This document shows, piece by piece, positions 7,845-16,752 of a stretch of DNA of 64,000 bases. Source of the DNA: Bacteroidota bacterium. Its GTDB lineage: Bacteria > Bacteroidota > Bacteroidia > Chitinophagales > Chitinophagaceae. The position numbers and the translations under genes were made by a program. Position 1 is the stretch's first letter. Each line of letters begins with the position of its first letter. The notes beneath the pieces were generated by a model. That model ran no database searches, was not told where the DNA came from, and saw nothing but the letters and a program-made list of their open reading frames with translations. The stretch spans positions 665,931-729,930 of the forward strand of contig VBAR01000003.1 of assembly GCA_005882315.1 (NCBI GenBank), read 5' to 3'.

Positions 7845-8795
7845 TCAATCAAGTGGTATCTTTTTGGCATTCTTAGAAAGCCATTGGTCAAAATTCATCA
7901 GTTCCGGATTTAATTCTCTCGTTTCTTTTACATCACGCAGGTCATTTAACTTTTCTTCAAACTCATCATATATCTGGAACATATTGCCAAGGTCATCGGC
8001 ACCCGGAAAACCAAAGCTGCGATAAACTTCAGCAGGTATTTTATTATAAATAACAGGTTCACCCAATGCCTTGCTTAATGCATCTGCCATTTGCTGACCA
8101 GTCAGGTGCTCCCCAGCAATACCGACATCCTCGTTTGTATGCGCATCCGGGTTTTTAAAAACTCCATAAGCACATTTTCCAATATCATCAGTAGCTATTC
8201 CAGCCATCTTTGCATCACCGATTGGTAAAGTGAGTGCAAGTTTTCCATCGGGGCCTCTTTTAGGACCGGCACCGAAGAAAATAAAATTGTCCCAGTAAAA
8301 AGAAACATGAAAAAAAGTAGTCGGCACGCCGGCTTCTTTAAAAAATTTATTTGATTCTCCCTTTGCATCAAAATGCGGCACTTTATACATTTCTTTAAGT
8401 GTAGGCATGCGGTCATCGTGCAGCGGCACCAGCTCACGTGTATCTTCCAATGTTGACCAGATCGCATGTTTTATTCCTTCTTCTTTAGCAGCTTTTGCAA
8501 AAACAGCAGCTTCTGCTTTTTCTTGTTCAGGATTAAAATGCGCCCAGAAGAATGTAACGAAGAAAGCACCATAAGCTCCTTTCAATGCTTTGTGTACAGA
8601 TGCTGAATCGCTAAGATCACCATACACAACCTCTGCTCCTAGCTTTGCCAACTCTTTTGCTTTATCTGAATTAACATCCCTTGTTACAGCACGGGCTGTA
8701 AACTCTGAATTTGGATCTGCACAAATTGCACGAACCAACCCGCCACCCTGTGCTCCGGTAGCGCCAAATACTGTAATAATTTTTTTAGCTGCCAT
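7845..8795 (-). CDS. NmrA-family NAD(P)-binding protein
   Basis: This 316-residue protein has an N-terminal Rossmann fold with the NAD(P)-binding motif TVFGATGAQGGGLVRAI (about residues 9-25). It is an atypical short-chain dehydrogenase of the NmrA/HSCARG type, and such proteins often act as redox sensors rather than enzymes. The usual Tyr-x-x-x-Lys catalytic pair is not obvious. It is a single-gene unit: a terminator lies directly downstream, and nothing is co-oriented close upstream. Confidence 0.85.
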   Translation of the reverse strand: MAAKKIITVFGATGAQGGGLVRAICADPNSEFTARAVTRDVNSDKAKELAKLGAEVVYGDLSDSASVHKALKGAYGAFFVTFFWAHFNPEQEKAEAAVFAKAAKEEGIKHAIWSTLEDTRELVPLHDDRMPTLKEMYKVPHFDAKGESNKFFKEAGVPTTFFHVSFYWDNFIFFGAGPKRGPDGKLALTLPIGDAKMAGIATDDIGKCAYGVFKNPDAHTNEDVGIAGEHLTGQQMADALSKALGEPVIYNKIPAEVYRSFGFPGADDLGNMFQIYDEFEEKLNDLRDVKETRELNPELMNFDQWLSKNAKKIPLD

Positions 8796-8964
8796 AAGAT
8801 TTAAAATATTTAATGACCATGAATAATAGACTGGCCGAACAAAGCCTGTCGGGATGATAAATTTAAAACAGATAATGATAGTAAAAGTTCAAACAGGAAA
8901 AAATTCCGGATATCGAATCTTTGGGAAAAGGAATTGATAACTCACAATTGCTTTCTTTCTTCAT

Positions 8965-9021
8965 TGCTCAATAGAATTTATTGAGGATACAAGAGTGCCC
9001 TTCGACAAACTCAGGGTAAAC
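8965..9021 (+). repeat. Dispersed intergenic repeat, copy 1
   Basis: This segment (TGCTCAATAGAATTTATTGA at its left end, ending in the CCTTCGACAAACTCAGGG motif) matches the reverse complement of 27066-27123 almost base for base. It lies in the non-coding space downstream of the homogentisate dioxygenase gene. Confidence 0.75.
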
Positions 9022-9068
9022 TTGCAACAGAAGTCTAATCAAGGTTCAAAAGCTGGTATCATAAAAGT

Positions 9069-10226
9069 CTACTCCGCCCAACTCATTACATAATCCTTGT
9101 TCTCAATATCCAAAGCCTGTTTAGTTAGCATCAGTGGACGGAAAGTATCAACCATTACAGCCAATTCTTTTGTTTCTTTAGCCCCAATGCTTTTTTCAAC
9201 AGCACCAGGGTGTGGCCCGTGCGGAATACCTGCAGGATGTAGTGTTATCATTCCCTTTGTTACATTTTTACGGCTCATAAATTCTCCGTCCACATAGTAG
9301 ATCACTTCATCACTATCGATATTGCTATGATTGTATGGCGCAGGTATAGCATTGGGATGATAATCGAATAATCGTGGCACAAATGAACACACAACAAAAG
9401 CATTGGTTTCAAAAGTCTGGTGTACTGGCGGCGGTTGATGTACACGGCCTGTGATGGGCTCAAAATCATGAATTGAAAAAATATACGGGTAGCAGCATCC
9501 ATCCCAGCCTATTACATCAAAAGGATGCGTGCCATAATGCAAACCGTATAGCATTCCTTTTTTCTTTGCCTTAATGAGGTAATCCCCTTTTTCATCAAAG
9601 GTTTTTAAATTCTGCGGCGGCCTCATATCCCGTTCGCAGTAAGGAGCATGTTCCATCAGTTGACCAAACTTACTCATATATCTTTTGGGAAAACGCAGCG
9701 GAGTAAATGATTCTACAATAAACAAACGATTCTTCTCATCCTTGAATTCTATTTGATAAATAGTACCCCTGGGCAAAACAATATAATCCCCATAACTAAA
9801 TGGCAATTCGCCATATTGTGTATGCACAGTGCCGCTGCCTTCATGTACAAATATCATTTCATCTGCATCTGTGTTTTTATAAAAATAATTATACATGCTT
9901 TGCTGTGGTGCAGCGAGTACAATATGACAATCGTTATTCACCAGCACTGGTACCCGGCTCGACAGATAATCTTTTATCGGCGGCACTTTAAAGCTTTCGA
10001 AACTGCGGTGCTGCAACATTTTTTCTTCTGCTATGATGGGCGATACATCTACTTGTGGTTCGGTTTTTATTATTTGTGTTGGCGGGTGACAGTGATACAA
10101 TAATGAATAATCATCGCTGAAGCCTTCTGTTGAAAAAAGTTGTTCGGCATACAGGCTTCCATCTGGCTTGCGGAATTGTGTATGGCGTTTGTGCGGAATG
10201 GATCCGAGTGTATAGTAATGAGACAT
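9069..10226 (-). CDS. hmgA: Homogentisate 1,2-dioxygenase
   Basis: This enzyme opens the aromatic ring of homogentisate to maleylacetoacetate in tyrosine and phenylalanine breakdown, using Fe(II). The 385-residue protein is a double-cupin. Likely iron-site segments are PPPVHQTFE (H269, E273) and HPAGIPHGPHPG (H336), but I assign the individual ligands only tentatively. It is about 50 residues shorter than the mammalian enzyme, the normal length for the Bacteroidota form. No other tyrosine-degradation gene (hpd, fahA, maiA) is in the window, so the pathway is dispersed. Confidence 0.88.
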   Translation of the reverse strand: MSHYYTLGSIPHKRHTQFRKPDGSLYAEQLFSTEGFSDDYSLLYHCHPPTQIIKTEPQVDVSPIIAEEKMLQHRSFESFKVPPIKDYLSSRVPVLVNNDCHIVLAAPQQSMYNYFYKNTDADEMIFVHEGSGTVHTQYGELPFSYGDYIVLPRGTIYQIEFKDEKNRLFIVESFTPLRFPKRYMSKFGQLMEHAPYCERDMRPPQNLKTFDEKGDYLIKAKKKGMLYGLHYGTHPFDVIGWDGCCYPYIFSIHDFEPITGRVHQPPPVHQTFETNAFVVCSFVPRLFDYHPNAIPAPYNHSNIDSDEVIYYVDGEFMSRKNVTKGMITLHPAGIPHGPHPGAVEKSIGAKETKELAVMVDTFRPLMLTKQALDIENKDYVMSWAE

Positions 10227-10421
10227 GATTGGAATTATGAGTTATGAATGATGAATTATGAAGATAGCTGTTAGTTTTTAGCTAATAGCTATTGACTACC
10301 AGCTTTTCTTCGTGATAATTCGAGAGTAGATAAAAGGAAAATGTATTTCCATTTTCTTTTATCGATCCAATATGTGAAATTGCGGTGAAATAGCATAACC
10401 CAGTTTCAATTTATAAAGTTA

Positions 10422-10832
10422 ATGATAACATCTCTTCCTTGTGCCGGTCTTATTTATATTGAAGACAAAAAATTATTACTGGCTTTCAGTAAAAATAAAC
10501 AATGTTTCTATCTACCGGGTGGTAAAATAGATGAAGGCGAAACCGCTGCCACAGCATTATGCCGCGAAATAGCGGAAGAACTGAATGTCTATCTCCAGGA
10601 AGATGAATTGGAATTTTATACACATATCTCAGCCCAGGCTTATGGTGAAAAAAATGGAGTGATAATGGAGCAGGACTGTTTCCTGGCTGAGAAAACAGAG
10701 GAACCCGAAGCTTCGGCAGAAATTGGTGAGTTAAGATATTTTACATTAAAAGAATATTTAGCTGAAAAAAATAAAGCTCCCGGCGCTGTAATGGTGCTTG
10801 AACTTTTAAAAGAAGATGAACTTATTGATTGA
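10422..10832 (+). CDS. Nudix hydrolase
   Basis: This 136-residue pyrophosphohydrolase has a Nudix box at residues 34-56 (GKIDEGETAATALCREIAEE), with the glutamates that bind Mg2+ in place. The glycine near the box end is replaced by asparagine (LNV). Substrate cannot be told from sequence; small single-domain members often act on oxidised nucleotides or dinucleoside polyphosphates. The phosphoesterase gene downstream starts 2 bases after its stop, so the two are probably co-translated. Confidence 0.88.
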   Translation: MITSLPCAGLIYIEDKKLLLAFSKNKQCFYLPGGKIDEGETAATALCREIAEELNVYLQEDELEFYTHISAQAYGEKNGVIMEQDCFLAEKTEEPEASAEIGELRYFTLKEYLAEKNKAPGAVMVLELLKEDELID

Positions 10833-10833
10833 T

Positions 10834-11328
10834 ATGATAAGAATTGGTTTGATATCAGACACACATGGTTTTTTAGATGAAGCAGTATTCAAGCATTTTG
10901 AAAATTGTGATGAAGTGTGGCACGCAGGTGATTTTGGAAATGAAGAATTGGCCAAGAGATTAAAAGATAAAAAGAATTTGAAAGGAGTGTATGGAAATAT
11001 TGATGGACAAGATATTAGATCTGAATACCCGGAACAATTGGTTTTTATGTGTGAAGATGTAAAAGTAATGATGCGGCATATCGGTGGTTCACCGCCCAAA
11101 TACAATCCTGAGACAAGAAAAGAACTGGCAATACACAAACCAAAGCTTTTTATCAGCGGTCATTCACATATACTTAAAGTGATCTATGATGATAAGATCA
11201 ATTGCCTGCACATCAATCCGGGTGCAGCAGGCAAACAAGGTTGGCATAAAATCAGGACCATCATACGGTTTTCCATTGACGGCCCTGATATTAAGAATTG
11301 TGAAGTAATTGAATTAGGAAAGCGATGA
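10834..11328 (+). CDS. YfcE/MJ0936-type metallophosphoesterase
   Basis: This 164-residue calcineurin-like phosphodiesterase shows the family's metal-binding motifs in order: LISDTHG (D9, H11), HAGDFGN, GNIDG and SGHSH near the C-terminus. The length is typical of the YfcE group, which splits phosphodiester bonds in vitro and whose natural substrate is unclear. I chose the ATG at 10834 (MIRIGLISD) rather than the upstream one at 10816, because the conserved first strand begins right there and it leaves a 1-base gap to the Nudix gene. Confidence 0.88.
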   Translation: MIRIGLISDTHGFLDEAVFKHFENCDEVWHAGDFGNEELAKRLKDKKNLKGVYGNIDGQDIRSEYPEQLVFMCEDVKVMMRHIGGSPPKYNPETRKELAIHKPKLFISGHSHILKVIYDDKINCLHINPGAAGKQGWHKIRTIIRFSIDGPDIKNCEVIELGKR

Positions 11329-11793
11329 TCAGTTATGCGACATTGTTTCCATCTGGCGATATATTTCTTTTTCCGGAACATCCTTAATATGAGTAGCCAG
11401 TATCCATGTATATCCAAATGGGTCATTAATGCTACCAACCCTGTCACCATAAAACTGATCTTCAGCTGCCATTACTAATGTTGAGCCGTTTTGTATTGCC
11501 CGTTTTAGTGTTTCATCTACATCCGGTACATACACATGAAGCTGTACAGAGTTTCCGTTCACCGATTTTGCACTCTTGTTCCCAACCTTCGGGTTTTCTT
11601 CTGCAATAAAAAACAAAGAATCGCCGATATTCAGTTCCGCATGCATAATTGTCCTGTCTGCATTATCTAAACGCATCTTTTGTGTGGCACCAAAAACATT
11701 TGTGTACCATTTCAATGCAGCATCTGCACCTTTAAATGCAAGTGATGGAATAATTGCACGGTATCCCTCCGGGATAAAAGATTTTTTTGCCAT
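11329..11793 (-). CDS. VOC-family (PhnB/glyoxalase-like) protein
   Basis: This 154-residue protein has the paired beta-alpha-beta-beta-beta units of the vicinal oxygen chelate fold: AIIPSLAFKGADAALKWYTN then VFGATQKMRL, and QLHVYVPDVDETLKRAIQNG then the closing NDPFGYTWILATH. It resembles the PhnB/YdcE-like subgroup, often annotated as glyoxalase or bleomycin-resistance related, without a known substrate. The frame stays open upstream to 11913, but I start at the ATG at 11793 (MAKKSFIPEGY), where homology begins. The stop directly abuts the convergent phosphoesterase stop. A terminator-like hairpin lies in its leader. Confidence 0.85.
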   Translation of the reverse strand: MAKKSFIPEGYRAIIPSLAFKGADAALKWYTNVFGATQKMRLDNADRTIMHAELNIGDSLFFIAEENPKVGNKSAKSVNGNSVQLHVYVPDVDETLKRAIQNGSTLVMAAEDQFYGDRVGSINDPFGYTWILATHIKDVPEKEIYRQMETMSHN

Positions 11794-11815
11794 AATAATT
11801 AGGTTTAAAAAGTGA

Positions 11816-11860
11816 TTAAAAAAAACACAAAGCCCCCATTCATTTTTTAAATGGAGGCTT
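11816..11860 (-). terminator. Terminator-like hairpin in the leader of the VOC gene
   Basis: The arms at 11830-11840 and 11850-11860 (AAGCCTCCATT against AATGGGGGCTT on the minus strand, one mismatch) are followed by TGTG and eight T. It lies about 37 bases before the VOC start and no minus-strand gene ends here, so it looks like an attenuator or a premature-stop site rather than the end of a gene. Confidence 0.6.
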
Positions 11861-12111
11861 GAGTGGTGTATGCAGCAAAATTGTTGCCACAGATTCCAAT
11901 GATGAAACAACATATTCTAAACTCTTTCAGTTTGCGGAAAGAATGTCAATTACTTTTCAAAAAAAAACTTCAGCAAGAGGAAAAGATTTTTTTTGAGACA
12001 CTACTCCTGCTTCATAACCTCATATAAATGATTTAGTCTCCTGCCTTCTGTGTAAAATTTCTTTTCATTCAATAGAAATTGGCGTAGCTTTTCTGACATT
12101 AATATAATCGT
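11861..12111. other. Intergenic region between divergent VOC and aminotransferase genes
   Basis: This stretch holds the start of a His/Trp-rich open frame on the minus strand (ATG at 11913, running into the VOC frame without a stop) and presumably both promoters. No confident promoter match is visible on the plus strand; TATAATCG lies directly before the ATG at 12112. Confidence 0.4.
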
Positions 12112-13245
12112 ATGCCAGACAATTCATCACGCCGCCAGTGGTTGAAACAAACTTCATTAGCAGCATTAGGTTTAGGTTTCTCATTCCGCTCAATGGGTAA
12201 TGAAGATGGGTTAATCAGAAGTTTCGGTTTAGATAATAAAGTACTTAACCTCGGTGCTAATGAAAACCCGTATGGCATTTCTGCAAAAGCAAAACAGGCG
12301 ATACTTGATATGATGAGTGAAGCAAACCGTTATTCATTTAATGTTGCCAGTCTTCAGACATCGAAAAAACAGGTGGCTGATTATTATAGATTAAATGAAG
12401 ACCAGGTATTGTTTACGGCAGGTTCGGGAGAAGGACTTGCATTGCTGGCCCGTCATTTTAATAAAGGCAATATCGTAACTGCTGATATAACCTTTGGCAT
12501 TTTACCCAGCACAGCGAAGAAAATCGGCACTAAGGTTATTGAAATTCCATTGACTGCCGGAAAAGTTCATGATCTGCCGGCTATGATGGCCGCTATCAAC
12601 AAAGAAACACAACTTGTATATATCTGTAATCCTGCTAACCCATCTTCAACAATTGTAAACCATGAATCGTTAAAAAGCTTTTGTGAAGAAGCATCAAAAA
12701 AAACTGTTGTATTAATTGATGAAGCCTATAATGAATTCCTTGACAACGGTGATAGCCAATCAATGATCGGGGTAATTGATAAAAACCCAAATGTGCTGGT
12801 GATAAAAACATTTTCCAAAATACATGCGATGGCGGGGTTAAGGATCGGTTATATCATTGGCAACGCCTCGTTGATAAGCAAACTACAGCCCGATTATTTT
12901 CAAAGCACACAATTCTGCATTAGTAACCTGAGTATGGCTGCAGCAATGGCGAGTCTTACCGATGAAGATCACAAAATGATAAGTCGCAAAAAAAATGAAG
13001 CTGCACGGAGTTATGCATGGAATGAAATAAAAAAAATGGGGATTGATCCCATTCCTTCTTCTACCAATTTTATTTTTTACCCTGTAAAAAAATATACAGG
13101 CAACTATGCAGAGGACATTTTTGATAAACATAAGATCTTACTCCGATCAAATAAATACAGTGACGGGCAATGGGCAAGAGTAAGTGTTGGCACTATGGAA
13201 GAGATGGAAATTTTCTGTTCAACATTGAAATCATTCGCTGGTTAG
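12112..13245 (+). CDS. HisC-like PLP aminotransferase with Tat signal
   Basis: This 377-residue class I/II aminotransferase resembles histidinol-phosphate aminotransferase. PLP-site residues are visible: N175 in NPANPSS, D203 in LIDEAYNEF, the Schiff-base K236 in TFSKIHAMAGLRIG, and R244. The N-terminus is unusual for HisC: SRRQWLKQTSLAALGLGFS is a twin-arginine (Tat) export signal, so the folded holoenzyme is probably exported to the periplasm. No histidine-biosynthesis genes are nearby, which also argues against a housekeeping HisC. Substrate unknown. A terminator hairpin follows the stop. Confidence 0.85.
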   Translation: MPDNSSRRQWLKQTSLAALGLGFSFRSMGNEDGLIRSFGLDNKVLNLGANENPYGISAKAKQAILDMMSEANRYSFNVASLQTSKKQVADYYRLNEDQVLFTAGSGEGLALLARHFNKGNIVTADITFGILPSTAKKIGTKVIEIPLTAGKVHDLPAMMAAINKETQLVYICNPANPSSTIVNHESLKSFCEEASKKTVVLIDEAYNEFLDNGDSQSMIGVIDKNPNVLVIKTFSKIHAMAGLRIGYIIGNASLISKLQPDYFQSTQFCISNLSMAAAMASLTDEDHKMISRKKNEAARSYAWNEIKKMGIDPIPSSTNFIFYPVKKYTGNYAEDIFDKHKILLRSNKYSDGQWARVSVGTMEEMEIFCSTLKSFAG

Positions 13246-13275
13246 TCCCGCTTTCAGCAGGACTCAAACTTTTTT
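13244..13275 (+). terminator. Terminator after the aminotransferase gene
   Basis: An imperfect hairpin AGTCC-GCT/AGC-GGACT (13244-13264, one mismatch) is followed by CAAAC and six T. It overlaps the aminotransferase stop and reaches the stop of the convergent membrane-protein gene. Confidence 0.6.
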
Positions 13276-13738
13276 ACATCCCCGGAAACCAGGGTCGGCC
13301 TATATTCTCCCTGAATGGCCAGGGTATTGAAATAAGGATGACTAGCAATGCCAGCCCATAAAACACCAATGATCTTTTATGTTTTGTGCCATCGGGTAAA
13401 TTTTTCTTTGCATAAGAGTAACCAATATGTACCAGGATAATTGCGATCAACATTCCGATCGTATGTTCTACTGCCCAGAATCTTGAAGCTCTGTCTTTCA
13501 TAACTGCACTCATACCGGCGTTTTGGATCATTTTCAAACCAAGAGGCCCGGTGATCCATTGATAGATCCCAATCAGTAATGTGATATCGCAGGATATCAT
13601 CAGGAACAGTCCAATTTTTTTATCCGTATTAGTAAAAGGTCTTCCTTTTGCTAGGAGATGGCGATAAAAAGCCACAAACAATAGAATTAAGATTATCCAA
13701 CGCAGCAGGTTGTGAGTGTGCAGCAGTCCGTTGTACAT
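13274..13738 (-). CDS. Small four-helix membrane protein
   Basis: This 154-residue protein has four hydrophobic helices (about residues 10-27, 43-63, 90-112 and 127-145). Histidines fall in or near helices (HTHNLLRW at the start, then AVEHTIGMLIAIILVHIGYS). Such proteins are often labelled cytochrome b-like in Bacteroidota, and paired histidines could bind haem, but I see no firm haem motif. The precise function is unknown. It is convergent with the aminotransferase gene, with a 28-base gap. Confidence 0.75.
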   Translation of the reverse strand: MYNGLLHTHNLLRWIILILLFVAFYRHLLAKGRPFTNTDKKIGLFLMISCDITLLIGIYQWITGPLGLKMIQNAGMSAVMKDRASRFWAVEHTIGMLIAIILVHIGYSYAKKNLPDGTKHKRSLVFYGLALLVILISIPWPFRENIGRPWFPGM

Positions 13739-13830
13739 GGCAAAAATTTAGAATGTAAAATAAAGAATATAAAATGTAAAAGTCGCGGCAAATTTACATT
13801 TTGAGTTCTACATTCTGTATTTAGAGTTTC

Positions 13831-14955
13831 TTACTCAACCCAATCTGCGATAAACACATTGGTATCTCTTGTACCACCATTACTCCTGTTGCTACAGAAG
13901 ATTATTTTTTTACCATCAGGCGAGAACATTGGAAAAGCATCAAACCCTTTATCACGGCTGATCTTTGTAAGATTACTTCCATCTTCATTAATAGTATATA
14001 AATTGAATGGAAACCCTCTTTTATATTCATGATTGCTGGCAAAAATGATCCTTTTATTATCAGGCATATAAGCAGGAGCCCAATTGGCCTGGCCAAAAGC
14101 AGTTACTTGCTTTATGTTGTTGCCATCCACATCAGAAATATAAACTTCCATGTTTGTAGGTGCTACCAAATTTTCGGCAAGTAATTCTTTATACTCTTTT
14201 ATCTCTGCTTCTGTCTTAGGCCGGCTTGCCCGCCAGATCAGTTTTTTTCCATCTGGGCTAAACCATGCTCCTCCATCATAACCCAGCATATTAGTGATCC
14301 TTTTTTCTTTACCCGTTTTTAAATCCATTAGATAAAGATCAATATCGCCATCCTTATCACTCGTATAAAGCATTTTTTTTCCATCGGGACTCAATGTTGC
14401 TTCTGCATCATAGCCTTTGGCCTTTGTCAATTGCTTTACAACTTTACCATTCAGGTCAGCCATAAAAATATCATAGCTATCATACAATGGCCAGATATAT
14501 TTATTACCGTATTTTTTTCTGTCAGGAACCGGCGGGCAGGTATCCGCACCGAGATGAGTAGATGCATAAATAATATGCTTGCCATCTTTCATAAAAGCAC
14601 CGCAGGTAGTTCTTCCTTTGCCAGAGCTCACGGGCTTGTAAGTAAATTTTTCTCCCAGCTTTGGCACTTTACCAATAAACATCTGGTCACATAGAATTCC
14701 ATCTTTAGGATTGGTACGTTGAAAAATTATCCATTTACCATCAAAACTGAAATAAGCTTCCGCATTATCACCACCAAAAGTCAGTTGTTGAATATTTTTA
14801 AAATGCTTTTCGTCAGGATAGTGAAGAGTGTCTTCGGGGAGTGATGTCCCGATAGTTATTGGGATGCTAATGGTGAGTGGCGCATCAACTTTGAAGGATG
14901 TTAATCCTGTTACCACTAAAGAAACAATTACAAGTACCAATAAAATTTTCCGCAT
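13831..14955 (-). CDS. Exported TolB-like WD40/PD40 beta-propeller protein
   Basis: This 374-residue protein has an N-terminal signal (MRKILLVLVIVSLVVTGL) and a run of PD40 repeats with the pattern FSPDGKKIIFxS: FSFDGKWIIFQR, LSPDGKKMLYTSDKDGDIDL, FSPDGKKLIWRAS, MPDNKRIIFASN and FSPDGKKIIFCSNR. These blades form a propeller like the C-terminal half of TolB, and commonly bind peptides or partner proteins in the periplasm. The frame extends upstream to 15027, but the ATG at 14955 fits the signal peptide and lies behind a perfect -7 element. Confidence 0.87.
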   Translation of the reverse strand: MRKILLVLVIVSLVVTGLTSFKVDAPLTISIPITIGTSLPEDTLHYPDEKHFKNIQQLTFGGDNAEAYFSFDGKWIIFQRTNPKDGILCDQMFIGKVPKLGEKFTYKPVSSGKGRTTCGAFMKDGKHIIYASTHLGADTCPPVPDRKKYGNKYIWPLYDSYDIFMADLNGKVVKQLTKAKGYDAEATLSPDGKKMLYTSDKDGDIDLYLMDLKTGKEKRITNMLGYDGGAWFSPDGKKLIWRASRPKTEAEIKEYKELLAENLVAPTNMEVYISDVDGNNIKQVTAFGQANWAPAYMPDNKRIIFASNHEYKRGFPFNLYTINEDGSNLTKISRDKGFDAFPMFSPDGKKIIFCSNRSNGGTRDTNVFIADWVE

Positions 14956-14978
14956 AGAATTCCGTTTTAGAACGGCGA

Positions 14979-14986
14979 CAAAGTTA
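14979..14986 (-). promoter_or_regulatory. Probable -7 element of the PD40 gene
   Basis: On the minus strand this reads TAACTTTG, a perfect TAnnTTTG match, 23 bases before the ATG at 14955. It supports that start over the upstream one at 15027, which would lie ahead of the promoter. The -33 half is weak. Confidence 0.55.
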
Positions 14987-15057
14987 TAGGTATTCATTAT
15001 TGCTTTTGTCAGCAAATTGTCATGCAAACAATCCTCAAATCAGTTAGTTTTGAAGCC

Positions 15058-16059
15058 ATGAAAAATCTGGTTTCTCCAATTCTCATAGTACTTATAATAA
15101 CTGCTGGTTGCGGCAATAACGAGGAAAACTCTCCTTACAGTAATATTTACAATTCACCCGGGCTGAAAACCATTAGTGACAGCATCAGGAAGTTTCCAGG
15201 TAATGATGCTTTATATTATCGTAGAGCCAACCAGATACTTGCGATGAATTATAATTTTACAGATGCTGCTATATATGATCTGAAAAAAGCCTGGGGACTG
15301 AAACAATCGGAGGATTATGCAATTGACCTTGGTTATTTACTCCAAAAAAGGAATGCAGACTCTGCAGTTATTTTTCTTATGGATGCCAAAAAGAAATTTC
15401 CTGGCAATCCAGAACTCGGTTTTTGCTTAGCCGAAGCGTATATAAAAACTAAAAAAACTGAACAGGCATTGGCTGAAGTCGATGGTATTATTGCTAAAGA
15501 CCCTGCTAATAGGTATTTACTCGAAAGAAAAGTATCCGTATTAATGCAGCTGGATAAAAAAGCTGAAGCCATTGCAATACTCGAAAGACTTTTTGATGCA
15601 GGTAATAAATATGTTGGCTCAGACCTTGCCTTTTTACTGGCCGAAGCAAAGAACCCTAAGGTGCTGGTAATAGCTGATGATATGATAAGATCAGATTCGG
15701 CACAGGAACATGCCGAGCCCTACTATTTTAAGGGCATCTACTATTCTAACATCGGTGACAAAGCAAAGGCAATGGAATTATTCAACCGTGCTATCCAGAA
15801 TGATAAATTTTTTATTGACGCATGGATAGAAAAAGGTAAAACACAATTTGAACTGAAACAAATTGCAAATGCCAAAACCACTTTTGATAAGATCATTGAA
15901 ATATCACCTGAAACAGCAGACGCTTTTTACTGGCGTGGAAAATGCAATGAAGAAATGGGAGATAAAGAAAAAGCGAAGATCGATTACTCCTTAGCTTATG
16001 CATTAGATAAAACTTTGACCGAAGCCAAAGAAGCGGGAATAAGAATAAGTAAACAGTAA
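15058..16059 (+). CDS. TPR-repeat lipoprotein
   Basis: This 333-residue protein starts with a lipoprotein signal (MKNLVSPILIVLIITAGC, lipidated cysteine in LIITAGC) and then carries about six to seven tetratricopeptide repeats. Clear ones include AEPYYFKGIYYSNIGDKAKA, FIDAWIEKGKTQFELKQIAN and ADAFYWRGKCNEEMGDKEKA. TPR arrays are protein-binding scaffolds; the partner here is unknown. I use the ATG at 15058, because the longer reading from 15022 would spoil the signal peptide. It is divergent from the PD40 gene and 40 bases upstream of rpe. Confidence 0.88.
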   Translation: MKNLVSPILIVLIITAGCGNNEENSPYSNIYNSPGLKTISDSIRKFPGNDALYYRRANQILAMNYNFTDAAIYDLKKAWGLKQSEDYAIDLGYLLQKRNADSAVIFLMDAKKKFPGNPELGFCLAEAYIKTKKTEQALAEVDGIIAKDPANRYLLERKVSVLMQLDKKAEAIAILERLFDAGNKYVGSDLAFLLAEAKNPKVLVIADDMIRSDSAQEHAEPYYFKGIYYSNIGDKAKAMELFNRAIQNDKFFIDAWIEKGKTQFELKQIANAKTTFDKIIEISPETADAFYWRGKCNEEMGDKEKAKIDYSLAYALDKTLTEAKEAGIRISKQ

Positions 16060-16099
16060 TTGAAGATAGCTTTGTATCTTGCAGCGCAAATTCCACGAA

Positions 16100-16747
16100 A
16101 TGCCAATCATCGCACCCTCTCTCCTTTCTGCCAATTTTATCAATCTTGAAGCCGATTGCAAAATGCTGAATGAAAGCCAGGCCGACTGGTTTCATCTTGA
16201 TGTGATGGATGGCCGCTTTGTTCCCAATATTACTTTCGGGCCCATGATCATTGAGTTTATAAGAAAGACGACAAAAAAAGTTTGCGATGTTCACCTGATG
16301 ATTGTAGAACCGGAAAAATATGCTGAGCAATTTAAAAATGCCGGGGCTGATATTCTTACTGTTCATATTGAAGCATGTACTCATTTACATAGAAATATTC
16401 AACAGATAAAATCGTTAGGGATGAAAGCCGGCGTGGCACTAAACCCACATACTCCCGTTAGCAAATTAACAGAAGTACTTCACGAAATCGATTTGGTTTG
16501 CCTGATGAGTGTGAACCCGGGTTTTGGCGGACAAAAATTTATTCAGCAAACACTGGAAAAAATAAAACAGCTCCGCAAAATGTGTAACGATAAAGGATTG
16601 AAAACACATATTGAGATTGATGGCGGCGTTACGCTGGATAATGCAAAAGAAATTCTGAATGCCGGTGCCGATGTGTTGGTGGCAGGCAATACTGTTTTTA
16701 AATCTCCTGACCCAGCTGCAACAATAGCACAACTGAAAAAAATGTAA
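16100..16747 (+). CDS. rpe: Ribulose-phosphate 3-epimerase
   Basis: This enzyme interconverts ribulose 5-phosphate and xylulose 5-phosphate in the pentose phosphate pathway. The 215-residue TIM barrel has the family's motifs: IAPSLLSANF at the first strand, HLDVMDGRFVPNITFGP (metal-binding His and Asp), DVHLMI, VNPGFGGQKFI and EIDGGV with the second catalytic Asp. Length is standard. I start at 16100 (MPIIAPSLLS), not at 16079, because this matches known N-termini. A methyltransferase gene follows after 5 bases. Confidence 0.95.
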   Translation: MPIIAPSLLSANFINLEADCKMLNESQADWFHLDVMDGRFVPNITFGPMIIEFIRKTTKKVCDVHLMIVEPEKYAEQFKNAGADILTVHIEACTHLHRNIQQIKSLGMKAGVALNPHTPVSKLTEVLHEIDLVCLMSVNPGFGGQKFIQQTLEKIKQLRKMCNDKGLKTHIEIDGGVTLDNAKEILNAGADVLVAGNTVFKSPDPAATIAQLKKM

Positions 16748-16752
16748 CAGTC

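Noticed and set aside
10310-10370. Imperfect inverted repeat AAAGGAAAATG/CATTTTCTTT as a terminator
   Set aside because: A/T-rich with a bulge and no T run in a useful place; too weak to call.
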